A stretch of 64,000 bases of DNA. Origin: Fasciola hepatica (Eukaryota > Platyhelminthes > Trematoda > Plagiorchiida > Fasciolidae). Under the pieces are notes generated by a model. It had not been told where the DNA came from. It was given only the letters and a program-made list of their open reading frames with translations, and ran no database searches. Below, one piece after another: positions 53,060 through 63,640 of the stretch; position 1 is the first letter of the stretch, and the number at the start of each line of letters is the position of its first letter. A program made the position numbers and the translations under genes. Where the stretch lies: positions 561,001-625,000 of the forward strand of contig CANUEZ040000070.1 of assembly GCA_948099385.1 (NCBI GenBank), given 5' to 3'.

Positions 53060-53751
53060 ATTTAATATTTATAGATCCACAGCCGGGCCCAAAGATACCA
53101 TATGTAGCTCACCTCAACAGCCTCTTCACACGATCAACTGGATAAACCTCGAGCCCAAGCTTCGGTCCCTCAACTGAGCTGACTACTTCCTGCAGAAGGA
53201 CCCACAGCTTACTTCTAGCGTACTCTACGACAAGCTACATAGTCGCCTGTCATCAATCACCACCATCGGGACCAAAAGCTCTGAAGCCCGCAGTTCTTTT
53301 CTTGCGAGGTTGCAAAATAAACATGCTAAACTGCAGAACATCGATGATAAAACCTGAGATATCTCCATTATGTTGCGACTCCACTCTCTTTCTCTGTAAG
53401 CATCAGCCTTTGGACTCATGAACTAATGGAAAAGAAGGAGCATTCGGCGTTGAATTCTATCGACGGATCCTACCGATTGGCCCGACTGTTTGAGCGCAGC
53501 AATCAGAGGGAGCCTTCTGGGACACCCCATGTAATTCTGGGAAAAATAAGAAAATTCAATCTCAGGCGGAAATTGCTGAGGCGCTCAGTACCTTCTCAGA
53601 ATCCACGACTACTGACACCACCTCAAATCAGCCCTCCGTACCCCTCATCTCCGATCAGGCTCTCTATGATGTGGAATTCAGTTTGAACGACGAGGCTCAT
53701 CTCCTGCAGCTTGTTGGACTTTCCCCCTGCCCAGGCTATGACAGCGCCCCT
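53060..53751 (+). pseudogene. LINE-4: ORF2 fragment between endonuclease and RT
   Basis: Aligns with LINE-1 from about 18,350 to 18,960: TINWINLEPKLRSLN, DPQLTSSVLYDKLHSRLSS, SSFLARLQNKHAKLQN, SYRLARLFERSNQREP and ALYDVEFSLNDEAHLLQ, with stops and frameshifts. The M4 LTR begins at 53,752 and cuts it off just before the RT core. The left edge touches the LINE-3 tail. Confidence 0.55.
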
Positions 53752-54126
53752 TGTAACGAACGTTTGAGCAATGCGTAGCCAAAATCGCAACGGATCCCGA
53801 AATCCAAAGACGATTATCCGTGATATTCTACGATACTAGGTTATTACAATAAACAATGACATAAACAGTATACAAACCTCAATAATACGATCACAAGGAC
53901 TCAACAACGAGAAACCGAATAGCAGCGTGTGAGCAAACAGCACGTGCGTCACGCAGGTCCTGAACAAGGATGTGCCAAAGTAGCGCTCTGTGAGCGAACA
54001 AACAACAATTGGTCCAGAAAACAACCAGTTCGTAAAGACAAGTCAATAGTGTATGGAAATGAGTGATGTTGGGAAAAACACTGAATCGCGAGGGAAAAAG
54101 GGAGATTTTCCACGACCGGCTTTACA
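53752..54126 (-). repeat. 3' LTR of M4
   Basis: 375 bp, TGTAACGAACG to CGGCTTTACA, close to the BEL-1 and solo LTRs. The purine tract follows at 54,127 on the minus strand. Confidence 0.85.
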
Positions 54127-54829
54127 CCGCCCACCAAAATCCTCCTGGATCCTTAGCAGAGTCAAAGGTTCGGTATAAAGGTACTGGTTCTTTTTACCTA
54201 CGTAGGCCCTGCTGTCAGTGCGCGCGCCCAATGCTCGTCTTCAACGTTCTACTACTGGTCGCACCCAACCCATTGGCTACATAAACGTGAGGCCAGTCTA
54301 CAACTTCCACAAGACCAAATGACCGATGGCTGGAGTGAAGGGGCCACATAGATGCTGTCCTTGTAGAGGGCCGTCCTGTCCTGGATGTATGTGCTTGAGT
54401 GAGTGTGTGTGAGTGTGTATGTGTGTGTGTGCCGGGGTGTACAGTGAAATCACAGGTATGATTACACATCAAAGGAGGACTTTCTGCAATGTCATCAAAA
54501 GACTGTGTGACAAGAAAAAACGAGTAAAATGTAGCATGTGTGTGTGATCTAAGCTCCGCCACTTCCACATATGCAAGGGGGATTCGGTAGCGTCAACAAA
54601 AAGCAAACAACGAACACTGCCACATGTCTGATAGGGTTACGGGGTGTAGAGAGCGTCGTGCATGTGTGTATGTGTCGAGATGTACAATGGGATCGCATTC
54701 ATCACCACATATCGGGAAGAACGCTCTGTAATGTCAACGAAAGACCGCGAGCACTGTAACGTGTTTGACAGAGACCGTGTGGTATATATGGTAATGTTTT
54801 ATCCACTTCGATGACTAGCTAGAAAAGGT
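54127..54829 (-). other. 3' UTR of M4
   Basis: Non-coding, very similar to the BEL-1 3' UTR. Subrepeat cores at about 54,455-54,500, 54,560-54,605 and 54,700-54,745; GT-rich run at 54,395-54,432. Confidence 0.65.
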
Positions 54830-55876
54830 CTACTGGGCCTCGGGGTTGTCAGCTCCTCCGCCTTCGCTCTCGAGTAGGTTAATACTGCGTATGTCTCGAA
54901 TGAGCACTCCGTTAACTGTCTTCACTTTCACCGTTCTTATCATTCCGTGGGTGCTTTTGATGTTTTCCGTAACTACTCCCAAAGACCAAGTGCTGAAATG
55001 TGCGCGCTTGTCGGCTATCATAACCACGTCCCCAAATTTGAATGGTCTTGTTTTGGCCATCCACTTCTGTCGAGTCTGCAAAGCCGGTAGGTACTCCCGT
55101 AGCCATCGCCTCCAGAAGACCTTGGCCAGATAGTTCGCTTGCTTCCACCCGTGGAGGTAGCTCCCACGAAGGCTTACCGGCCCTTGGAAACCCTCGTTCG
55201 ACCTTAGCGTCAATAAGTCGTTCGGGGTGAGCGCCAGGTGGGTGGGGTCGCCGTACATTACTGGAACCAGGGGGCGGTTGTTCAGGATTCGCTCCACCTC
55301 AGTCATGACGGTGCCCAACGTTTCGTCGTCAGGCGGCTGTTGCTCCGTGATTGACAGCAATATCCGTCTGACGGACCGAATCATGCGTTCCCATACGCCG
55401 CCTCGGTGGCTGGCCTGTGAGGGGTTGAAATGCCATCGTATGCCGTAGGCCACGGTTCGATCCTGCAGTTCCTCCCTGTCAATGTTCTTGTGCCAACGCT
55501 GCAATTTCCGATGAGCGCCCACAAAGTTCGATCCATTATCTGTGTATATATCGGCCGGTACGCTTCTTCGGCTGATAAATCTTTGCAAGGCCCGTAGAAA
55601 CGAATCGGTCGTCATCGAATGTGCGACTTCTAGATGTCCCGGGCGTGGCTTCATGCACGTCATGATACATCCATATCGCTTTTCTAATCTTTTCCCGCAC
55701 TTGATCCACAAGGGCCCGAAATAGTCCAACCCGGTGTCACTGAAGGGCCACCAGCCCGCAGTCACCCTGCATTCTGGTAGTGGGGCCATGTGCTGATTGC
55801 CCATCGTGGCATTGCGTCTCCTACATTGCACACACCGTCGGATTACGCATTTTACAGTCTCTCGTCCTCTCAGCAA
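54830..55876 (-). CDS. pol: M4 integrase and DUF5641 tail
   Basis: Open frame of 348 residues, the most complete integrase C-terminal half in the window: CVQCRRRNATMG (zinc finger end), LDYFGPLWIKCGKR, YTDNGSNFVGAHRKL, HRGGVWERMIRS, so all three acidic catalytic positions are present, then NNRPLVPVMYGD, SYLHGWKQANYLAKVF, RRWLREYLPALQTRQKW and the DUF5641 end (LLESEGGGADNPEAQ). The residue at CMKPRPGHLEV departs from CMKSRAVHLEV. It is the undamaged counterpart of the stops in BEL-1. Confidence 0.9.
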   Translation of the reverse strand: MLRGRETVKCVIRRCVQCRRRNATMGNQHMAPLPECRVTAGWWPFSDTGLDYFGPLWIKCGKRLEKRYGCIMTCMKPRPGHLEVAHSMTTDSFLRALQRFISRRSVPADIYTDNGSNFVGAHRKLQRWHKNIDREELQDRTVAYGIRWHFNPSQASHRGGVWERMIRSVRRILLSITEQQPPDDETLGTVMTEVERILNNRPLVPVMYGDPTHLALTPNDLLTLRSNEGFQGPVSLRGSYLHGWKQANYLAKVFWRRWLREYLPALQTRQKWMAKTRPFKFGDVVMIADKRAHFSTWSLGVVTENIKSTHGMIRTVKVKTVNGVLIRDIRSINLLESEGGGADNPEAQ

Positions 55877-56150
55877 TCAAAGGCGCTTTCGGATGACGCT
55901 CGTCACGTGACCTTCCCAGGCATGTACTTCCACGGCGTGGACGTGTTGAACCATTAGCTCTACTACAGGTTGTCTCGCAGGCAGCAGTATAGGGTACTTT
56001 GTGTCGAAGCTCAGGTGGGCGTTGGTCAGCCTACCATCCACCCGCAGCAGTCCGTCGATGAGTTTGGGGTTTAAACGCTTCAGCTCGCCTCTTGGAAATG
56101 GTATGTCTTTATTGGTCGGTCCCACTTCTTCCGCCCTCTAAGGCTCTCGC
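55877..56150 (-). pseudogene. pol: M4 H2C2 zinc-finger region
   Basis: Frame from 56,125 to 55,877 with FPRGELKRLNPKLIDGLLR, LLPARQPVVELMVQHVHAV and a stop at RKRL. It is nearly identical to M2 39,900-40,148. Upstream at about 56,150 it is fused to RNase H sequence by a deletion. Confidence 0.8.
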
Positions 56151-57131
56151 TTGCACTGCCCTGACTGCCGACACGGCTGCGCTGAGTTCAAGGCGTGGGA
56201 TCGAGACCGACTTCAGTGGAGCAACGCAGGCTTTAGCGAACATGATCCTCGACGTATATTGTCCATCTCCTGTGCACCATCGTCCGTACACCACAGCTCC
56301 ATAACCGACTTCGGATGCATTGGAAAAGGCATGTAGTTCTCCAATCCACCTCGTAAGGTCAGGAGTTAAACACTGTGGGATCCTTAAGTCCCCTAATTTC
56401 TTCAAGGTGTTCAAAAATTCTTCCCAGTCTAGCCGGTTCTCTCGGTCCAGTGACTGGTCCCAATCGATTTTCTTACGGCACCACCGCTGCAGCAGAATCT
56501 GTCCGGGTAACGGCCAGAGTGAGACGAAACCGAGCGGATCGAACAAGCTAGAGACAGCGGATAGTATGCCACGACGGGTTACTGGCAGCTCGGGAGCGTC
56601 TAGCTTGAAAACAAAGTTGTCCGTTTCCGCGTTCCATTGTATTCCTAAACTGCGTTCGGTAGAATGCGGAGAGCCATCTAGGTCTCGAACCCTTTCGGCC
56701 CTCTCCCGGTACGGAATGACCTCGAGCACTTCTGAAGAGTTTGACATCCATTTTGTTAGGTGGAAGCCGCCCTCTTCTAGCAATCTTGTCAAGCCTCTGA
56801 ACTGCGCTAGGGCTAATTCTACATCATCGAATGATCCAAGATAGTTGTCGACGTCGAAGTGTCTGCTGATGCTGTTCACCACCGACGGGTGGACCAAATC
56901 TCCATGTCTGTTCGCAGATTCCCGAAGGGCGTAGTTTGCACAGAACGGTGACGATATGGCTCCGAAGGGGTGGACGGTCATCCTATAATTTACCACTGCG
57001 TTGTCCCGATTGTTCTCTTCCAACCACAGGAAACGCGGCACATCTGGTTCTCCTACCGGAATCTTCACCTGATGAAATATTTCCCCAATGTTGGCAGGCA
57101 AAGCCGCTTTACGCAGTCTGAAACGGTACAA
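56109..57131 (-). CDS. pol: M4 reverse transcriptase and RNase H start
   Basis: Open frame of 340 residues: IGEIFHQVKIPVGEP, HPFGAISSPFCAN, RHFDVDNYLGSFDD (altered active site), DWEEFLNTLKKLGDLRIPQ, RNase H FSNASEVGYGAVVYG and SIPRLELSAA, then the deletion junction QARALEGGRSGTDQ in the wrong frame. Upstream, a TGA in FD-AAKF (about 57,210) and one near 57,358 separate it from the protease. Over most of its length it matches M2. Confidence 0.88.
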   Translation of the reverse strand: MYRFRLRKAALPANIGEIFHQVKIPVGEPDVPRFLWLEENNRDNAVVNYRMTVHPFGAISSPFCANYALRESANRHGDLVHPSVVNSISRHFDVDNYLGSFDDVELALAQFRGLTRLLEEGGFHLTKWMSNSSEVLEVIPYRERAERVRDLDGSPHSTERSLGIQWNAETDNFVFKLDAPELPVTRRGILSAVSSLFDPLGFVSLWPLPGQILLQRWCRKKIDWDQSLDRENRLDWEEFLNTLKKLGDLRIPQCLTPDLTRWIGELHAFSNASEVGYGAVVYGRWCTGDGQYTSRIMFAKACVAPLKSVSIPRLELSAAVSAVRAVQARALEGGRSGTDQ

Positions 57132-59862
57132 AACATCGATCAGTGGTGTGGTCCAGTCAAGTTCTTGTAGTAGGCGATCGTTTAACGACTTGCCATGGAA
57201 CTTTGCTGCTCAGTCGAAAACCACCCGCAGATTTTCGGGTATCTTGGGGTTGATAACCGGGTGGTGAGGTAGATACCGAATACCCTTCCGGTCGGCGGTG
57301 GTAGCAGGCACCTTTTCAACGTAGCCGAGAGCTTCGTTTCGCCTCAATAATTCTGCTTATCGTTCTCACAGATCCTGGTCTCGAACGAAGCGTTCCTTCA
57401 GTCGTAGTAGTCTTTGCGGAGCGAAGTTTCTGTTATCAGCCCAAAGGTCAGCTTATGTGCGCAATGGGAGGGGACTCCCATTATTTTCTCAAGGCCCCCA
57501 GCTCATTACCGCACGGTTTCCAAAGCAAAGTGGTCCTCTTGGGACAACGATAGTCCTTGGTCCCCGATATCGTAAAACACTTTTCCATACAGCCTCTGCA
57601 ATTGATACTCTATGCGGTCCGTTTCGGCTGCTACGTAGTTCACGAAACCACGCCCCACCACTGGACCATATAATATCCATCCCAGAGCTGGGCGTACGGC
57701 ATGAGGTGTCTGGCGGTTGCGCACTCCCTGGTCAAGTACCCGATGTGCCTCTGGCACGTCAAAGCCGACGAGGAAACCCACTTTATCGTCTTCCTAATCT
57801 ACAACGGTTACGTCCTGCAGGTAGGGCCACCTAGTCAAGATTGCATTCACCGACCTTAGTATTCGCATGGAAAGACCAACAAATGTAAATGCCTCCGTTG
57901 ATTCGATTTGCTCGTTAGTGTCTAAGGAGATGAGCTGTAACCGCAACCGGCCGGCAGTCACTACTTGGGTTCCGCCCTCCGTGCTCACTGCTAACGACGT
58001 CGCACCTTTAGCGAGCCAGTGCTCGTCGGCAAACCGCTCTTTCACTAGGGCAGTGTCAGACCCACTGTCGACAAAAGCCAACGCTTTGACCACCCCAGTT
58101 GGGGTCATCACTTTCACGGCAGCTACTTCTAAACGTACTGTTTCACTGGCAGACCACGACGTTGAACAAATCACACTGGGCTTTGTGCCCGCCTCGGGCA
58201 TAGTTTCTCTCACCTGGTGTAACAGTCGATGGTGTCTGACCGCGCACCCCTCGTGACCACACCTGATCCCTGTTCTAAAAGCTTCCGCCCGATGCGTCGT
58301 GTTGAGGTATATAAAGCACGCTCCTGTGGTTCTCGCCATTCCCCGCCGTTCGCTTGTTGTGGCGTTGACGAACTTGGGGCATCCTAGTAGCCCATGGCTA
58401 GCATCACATTACCTGCAACTTGAATGTGCTATAGCCTTGAGTGAAATGGCGTGTACATTTGTCCAAGGCTGATATTTCAGCTGTTCCCGAGCAGTGGGTT
58501 GAACCTGGCTAGTACTAGACTCGTTTGCCCGGTTGCCGTCCCGGATAATTCGGCCAAATCTACTGTCAGCCATTTTGGTTTGCCTGTCCAAGTATTCGAT
58601 CAGGTCTTCGAAATTAGCCTTCCGGTTGCCCCGGCTTACACGTTCCACCTCGTCCGCCCACCGACCCTGTAGTTCGGGAGAGAGGTGAGGGACTATGCCC
58701 TCCAAGGTGTGTATTGCATCGAGGTCAGCACTGTAACCTAAATGGTCGGGGGCTATTGAACAATTCTGCATTTTGATCACCAGGTCTGCCATTGTGTAGA
58801 CATCGCCCTTGGCTCTTTTGGCCTCTACCATCACGCCCTCTATTTGATTACGGGCTACCCTGAATGGCCGATCAAACAGGTCCCTCAGAATCTTCGTTGC
58901 TCGGGTGTAGCTCTGTTCCGGGTCGAGTATGGTACACCCATCGATAGCTTCCCTTGCTCGGCCTCGACATTAGCGAGTCAGATAGGGACGTTTTTGCCCG
59001 GGGTCGGTTATCTTATTTTCGACGGACATTTCAAACTGCTTGGCGAACTTGCAGTGGTGTTCAAATCGCCTGTCGAAAACCGTCAGTTCTACCCTTGGCA
59101 GATCGATCGTTGGTGGCGTTGATGTTTTATAGTCGGCGACCGGCGTGGAGTTTTCTATTTTAATTCGACTCGGTCTGTCAGATAAGTCGTATTCGTTGGT
59201 CTTATGCTCACGCCTTTTCTGTCTACACTTCTGTTCTGCTTCCTGGGCCGGTTGCCTACCCGATAACAGTTGTTGTTCCAGGTCTAATATCCTCAGTCTA
59301 AATAGACCGACATTCTTACAATCCAAATTACCTTCAGTAACACATGAGCTAGCACCGAAAGGACTGGGTGACCTAGCATTAACTAAAGAATCAAAAGTAC
59401 CCGATACCTCCCCAGTGACTTGCCGTATTACTTCCTGTCCAGATTCCAATGGCTTCGATCCTTTTCTCGGCATGTAGCGTATTTTCTCGTTCCAAATTGA
59501 TCAACTGAGCATTGTAAGACACTTTTGATCAAAGCAAAGCCAAATTCGCAACGGATCTCGAAATCAGAACGCGGTTAATAATAATAGTTCATTTCGGATA
59601 ACCCCGAAGCATGCTGCAATGCAAGATCAAACGTGAAACTCTACGATACCAGATTATTGAATGAACAAACGACACCAAACAGGTGCAAACCTCAATCATG
59701 CGATAATAAGCACTCCAAAGCGAGAACCGAATTGCGGCGTGCGAGCGAGGAGCACATGCGTCACGTAGGTCCAGAACAAGTATGTGACAAAGTAGCGCTC
59801 TGGGCGCGAACAAACAAACGTTGGTCCATAGAAACATACAGTGCGTAAAGACACGTCAATAG
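57005..59862 (-). repeat. Large inverted repeat, left arm
   Basis: Reverse complement of 61,143-64,000. Paired features always sum to 121,005, so there is no net length change in 2.86 kb. Only a handful of substitutions are visible (e.g. CFIY versus CFIC, SASETV versus SASEPV). The arm probably extends further left than 57,005, but its partner lies outside the window. Confidence 0.92.
57132..59473 (-). pseudogene. gag-pro: M4 gag-protease and linker
   Basis: Mirror image of 61,532-63,873. ATG at 59,473 (MPRKGSKPLESGQ). Blocks: LRILDLEQQLLSGRQP, LPRVELTVFDR, then a stop at YLTR (about 58,970); TMADLVIKMQNCSIAPDHLG and a stop near 58,409; CFIYLNTTHRAEAF, in which two of the CCHC cysteines are lost; the protease with AFVDSGSDTALV (about 58,075-58,040) and a stop near 57,794; and RIEYQLQRLYGKVF. 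At least four lesions are shared with P3. Confidence 0.82.
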
Positions 59863-59940
59863 TGTAGACAAGTGAGTGATGTTAAGGAAACCATGGAACT
59901 GCAAAGGTGTTAGGTGGATTTTCCAGGACGTTTCGTTACA
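59513..59940 (-). repeat. 5' LTR of M4
   Basis: 428 bp, TGTAAGACAC to TTTCGTTACA on the plus strand. It contains an extra stretch (about 59,573-59,630, with AATAATAATAG) not found in main-family LTRs. The candidate primer site lies 18 nt inside, at 59,485-59,494. Confidence 0.8.
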
Positions 59941-61063
59941 CTGCATATGGCCCCAGACCATCACGTAGCACTCTTTCGAAGTCAACCCTGACCCCTCCAC
60001 GTTTGGAATGCATATTCATCCCGGTTCTTTGTCCTTTCTACCAGAGAAACCACCGCTGTCAGTGTCTGTATTTATCTGCGTAGATGACTTCCTCTGAGTT
60101 TCCATTTGCACTTGCGGTGCAGCCTCATCCCATGTGGGCGTCATCAATCTCCCTGTAAGTGTTCGGCTAGAGGTGATCGCGCCAGTGGCTACGCTACACC
60201 CTGCCCCTATTCTCTCTAGGTTGTGTTTGGTTTCTATGTTGGTAAGCCTTGTAACCGCCGTATCCTTACTGGGAATACTACGAAAAATATCCGAAACTTT
60301 CTACATGGTTTCGCACTCTCAAAACGTTCAAACCACTGACCCATAATCTTTCGGCTTTCGTCAAATTATCTCCTGAACTGCCTTTGGAAGCTCCTAAGAC
60401 ACTCCGTAGACACGCTTAGGTCCTGGATGAGAATCAAGCAATTCGTACTGTCAGGCCAAAAAACTAAGGACATTCAACCTCTAATTATTATTAATCCATG
60501 CTCAGTAGCTCCCGTTGATGGCTAAGATGCAGCCAACAGAAAGATCAACGAAGTAGATCGTAGAGTAGAAGACCTACATGATCAGATCCAGTCAGCTGAT
60601 GATATTCTATCAAAGATATCCCCGACATCTAGCACAACGGAACCCGCTTCTATAGCCAATCCCGAAAGCCTATTCGTGGCGGGCCGTTTCTTCGACCCAG
60701 TAGCTACCGAAGTTCATAGACATTTAGCCAACGCCAAAACGCTATGATTTTCCACATTCCTGACAGACTGCCCCTGCCGCCAATCAAACTCGCAATACAG
60801 TGTGCTTGCGACATGGCACGCCACAACCACCATGGCACGCGGCTGCGCAAAAAGTCACAAAGCAATTGCACTTCTTCAAATTGCAGATTCACCTACAAAA
60901 TACCAGCCAAGGAATTCATAGCAGTTGGTAATTCGTTGCCCTTGCCACTTCATCAAAAAGAATCCGAATATTACCGGATAAAACACCCCCTTCAAAGAGA
61001 GGTGTTCCGACCATTAAAATGTACCTCGGCGTCACCAGCGCAACTTGCGGTTGAAAGGCCTGC
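59941..61063 (+). other. Spacer of the inverted repeat, with LINE ORF1-like remnant
   Basis: 1.12 kb of single-copy sequence between the two head-to-head LTRs. From about 60,520 a broken plus-strand frame has INEVDRRVEDLHDQIQ, then MIFHIPDRLPLPPIKLAI, CDMARHNHHGTRLRKKSQ and KEFIAVGNSLPLPLH. The pattern of a basic RLRKKSQ block after an F-x-IPD start resembles LINE ORF1 proteins. The last 100 bases (60,965-61,063) recur at 42,333-42,428. Nothing recognised in 59,941-60,350. Confidence 0.4.
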
Positions 61064-61492
61064 TGTAACGACCGGTGGTGAAAATCTCCCCCAAAGAAAC
61101 ATAGCAGATCCATGTTTCCTTAACGTCGCTCACTTGTTGACACTATTGACGTGTCTTTACGCACTGTATGTTTCTATGGACCAACGTTTGTTTGTTCGCG
61201 CCCAGAGCGCTACTTTGTCACATACTTGTTCTGGACCTACGTGACGCATGTGCTCCTCGCTCGCACGCCGCAATTCGGTTCTCGCTTTGGAGTGCTTATT
61301 ATCGCATGATTGAGGTTTGCACCTGTTTGGTGTCGTTTGTTCATTCAATAATCTGGTATCGTAGAGTTTCACGTTTGATCTTGCATTGCAGCATGCTTCG
61401 GGGTTATCCGAAATGAACTATTATTATTAACCGCGTTCTGATTTCGAGATCCGTTGCGAATTTGGCTTTGCTTTGATCAAAAGTGTCTTACA
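61064..61492 (+). repeat. 5' LTR of P3
   Basis: 429 bp, TGTAACGACCGG to AGTGTCTTACA. From about 61,143 on it is identical in plan to the M4 LTR. Its first 80 bases instead resemble the LTR fragment at 42,429. Primer site TGGAACGAGA at 61,511-61,520. Confidence 0.85.
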
Positions 61493-61531
61493 ATGCTCAG
61501 TTGATCAATTTGGAACGAGAAAATACGCTAC

Positions 61532-63640
61532 ATGCCGAGAAAAGGATCGAAGCCATTGGAATCTGGACAGGAAGTAATACGGCAAGTCACTGGGGAGGTA
61601 TCGGGTACTTTTGATTCTTTAGTTAATGCTAGGTCACCCAGTCCTTTCGGTGCTAGCTCATGTGTTACTGAAGGTAATTTGGATTGTAAGAATGTCGGTC
61701 TATTTAGACTGAGGATATTAGACCTGGAACAACAACTGTTATCGGGTAGGCAACCGGCCCAGGAAGCAGAACAGAAGTGTAGACAGAAAAGGCGTGAGCA
61801 TAAGACCAACGAATACGACTTATCTGACAGACCGAGTCGAATTAAAATAGAAAACTCCACGCCGGTCGCCGACTATAAAACATCAACGCCACCAACGATC
61901 GATCTGCCAAGGGTAGAACTGACGGTTTTCGACAGGCGATTTGAACACCACTGCAAGTTCGCCAAGCAGTTTGAAATGTCCGTCGAAAATAAGATAACCG
62001 ACCCCGGGCAAAAACGTCCCTATCTGACTCGCTAATGTCGAGGCCGAGCAAGGGAAGCTATCGATGGGTGTACCATACTCGACCCGGAACAGAGCTACAC
62101 CCGAGCAACGAAGATTCTGAGGGACCTGTTTGATCGGCCATTCAGGGTAGCCCGTAATCAAATAGAGGGCGTGATGGTAGAGGCCAAAAGAGCCAAGGGC
62201 GATGTCTACACAATGGCAGACCTGGTGATCAAAATGCAGAATTGTTCAATAGCCCCCGACCATTTAGGTTACAGTGCTGACCTCGATGCAATACACACCT
62301 TGGAGGGCATAGTCCCTCACCTCTCTCCCGAACTACAGGGTCGGTGGGCGGACGAGGTGGAACGTGTAAGCCGGGGCAACCGGAAGGCTAATTTCGAAGA
62401 CCTGATCGAATACTTGGACAGGCAAACCAAAATGGCTGACAGTAGATTTGGCCGAATTATCCGGGACGGCAACCGGGCAAACGAGTCTAGTACTAGCCAG
62501 GTTCAACCCACTGCTCGGGAACAGCTGAAATATCAGCCTTGGACAAATGTACACGCCATTTCACTCAAGGCTATAGCACATTCAAGTTGCAGGTAATGTG
62601 ATGCTAGCCATGGGCTACTAGGATGCCCCAAGTTCGTCAACGCCACAACAAGCGAACGGCGGGGAATGGCGAGAACCACAGGAGCGTGCTTTATATGCCT
62701 CAACACGACGCATCGGGCGGAAGCTTTTAGAACAGGGATCAGGTGTGGTCACGAGGGGTGCGCGGTCAGACACCATCGACTGTTACACCAGGTGAGAGAA
62801 ACTATACCCGAGGCGGGCACAAAGCCCAGTGTGATTTGTTCAACGTCGTGGTCTGCCAGTGAACCAGTACGTTTAGAAGTAGCTGCCGTGAAAGTGATGA
62901 CCCCAACTGGGGTGGTCAAAGCGTTGGCTTTTGTCGACAGTGGGTCTGACACTGCCCTAGTGAAAGAGCGGTTTGCCGACGAGCACTGGCTCGCTAAAGG
63001 TGCGACGTCGTTAGCAGTGAGCACGGAGGGCGGAACCCAAGTAGTGACTGCCGGCCGGTTGCGGTTACAGCTCATCTCCTTAGACACTAACGAGCAAATC
63101 GAATCAACGGAGGCATTTACATTTGTTGGTCTTTCCATGCGAACACTAAGGTCGGTGAATGCAATCTTGACTAGGTGGCCCTACCTGCAGGACGTAACCG
63201 TTGTAGATTAGGAAGACGATAAAGTGGGTTTCCTCGTCGGCTTTGACGTGCCAGAGGCACATCGGGTACTTGACCAGGGAGTGCGCAACCGCCAGACACC
63301 TCATGCCGTACGCCCAGCTCTGGGATGGATATTATATGGTCCAGTGGTGGGGCGTGGTTTCGTGAACTACGTAGCAGCCGAAACGGACCGCATAGAGTAT
63401 CAATTGCAGAGGCTGTATGGAAAAGTGTTTTACGATATCGGGGACCAAGGACTATCGTTGTCCCAAGAGGACCACTTTGCTTTGGAAACCGTGCGGTAAT
63501 GAGCTGGGGGCCTTGAGAAAATAATGGGAGTCCCCTCCCATTGCGCACATAAGCTGACCTTTGGGCTGATAACAGAAACTTCGCTCCGCAAAGACTACTA
63601 CGACTGAAGGAACGCTTCGTTCGAGACCAGGATCTGTGAG
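61532..63640 (+). pseudogene. gag-pro: P3 gag-protease
   Basis: ATG at 61,532 (MPRKGSKPLESGQ). Order and lesions as in M4: stop after YLTR at 62,033, a stop near 62,594, the knuckle CFICLNTTHRAEAF with its last Cys replaced by Phe, CGHEGCAVRHHRLLH, protease AFVDSGSDTALV (about 62,930-62,965), a TAG at 63,209 and a TAA after DHFALETVR at 63,497. Gag core blocks (LPRVELTVFDR, PELQGRWADEVERVSR) identify the family. Confidence 0.85.

Larger units (their letters stand above)
53752..59940 (-). mobile_element. M4: minus-strand BEL element with unlike LTRs
   Basis: LTRs at 53,752-54,126 (3', main-family type) and 59,513-59,940 (5', 428 bp, with an extra stretch of about 50 bp). Between them: 3' UTR with subrepeats, integrase, RT with DVDN, protease and gag. 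About 580 bp of RNase H and H2C2 sequence is deleted at about 56,150. The two LTRs belong to different subfamilies and the flanks (CCCCT, CTGCA) do not match, so this is a recombinant or two fused elements. Confidence 0.75.
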
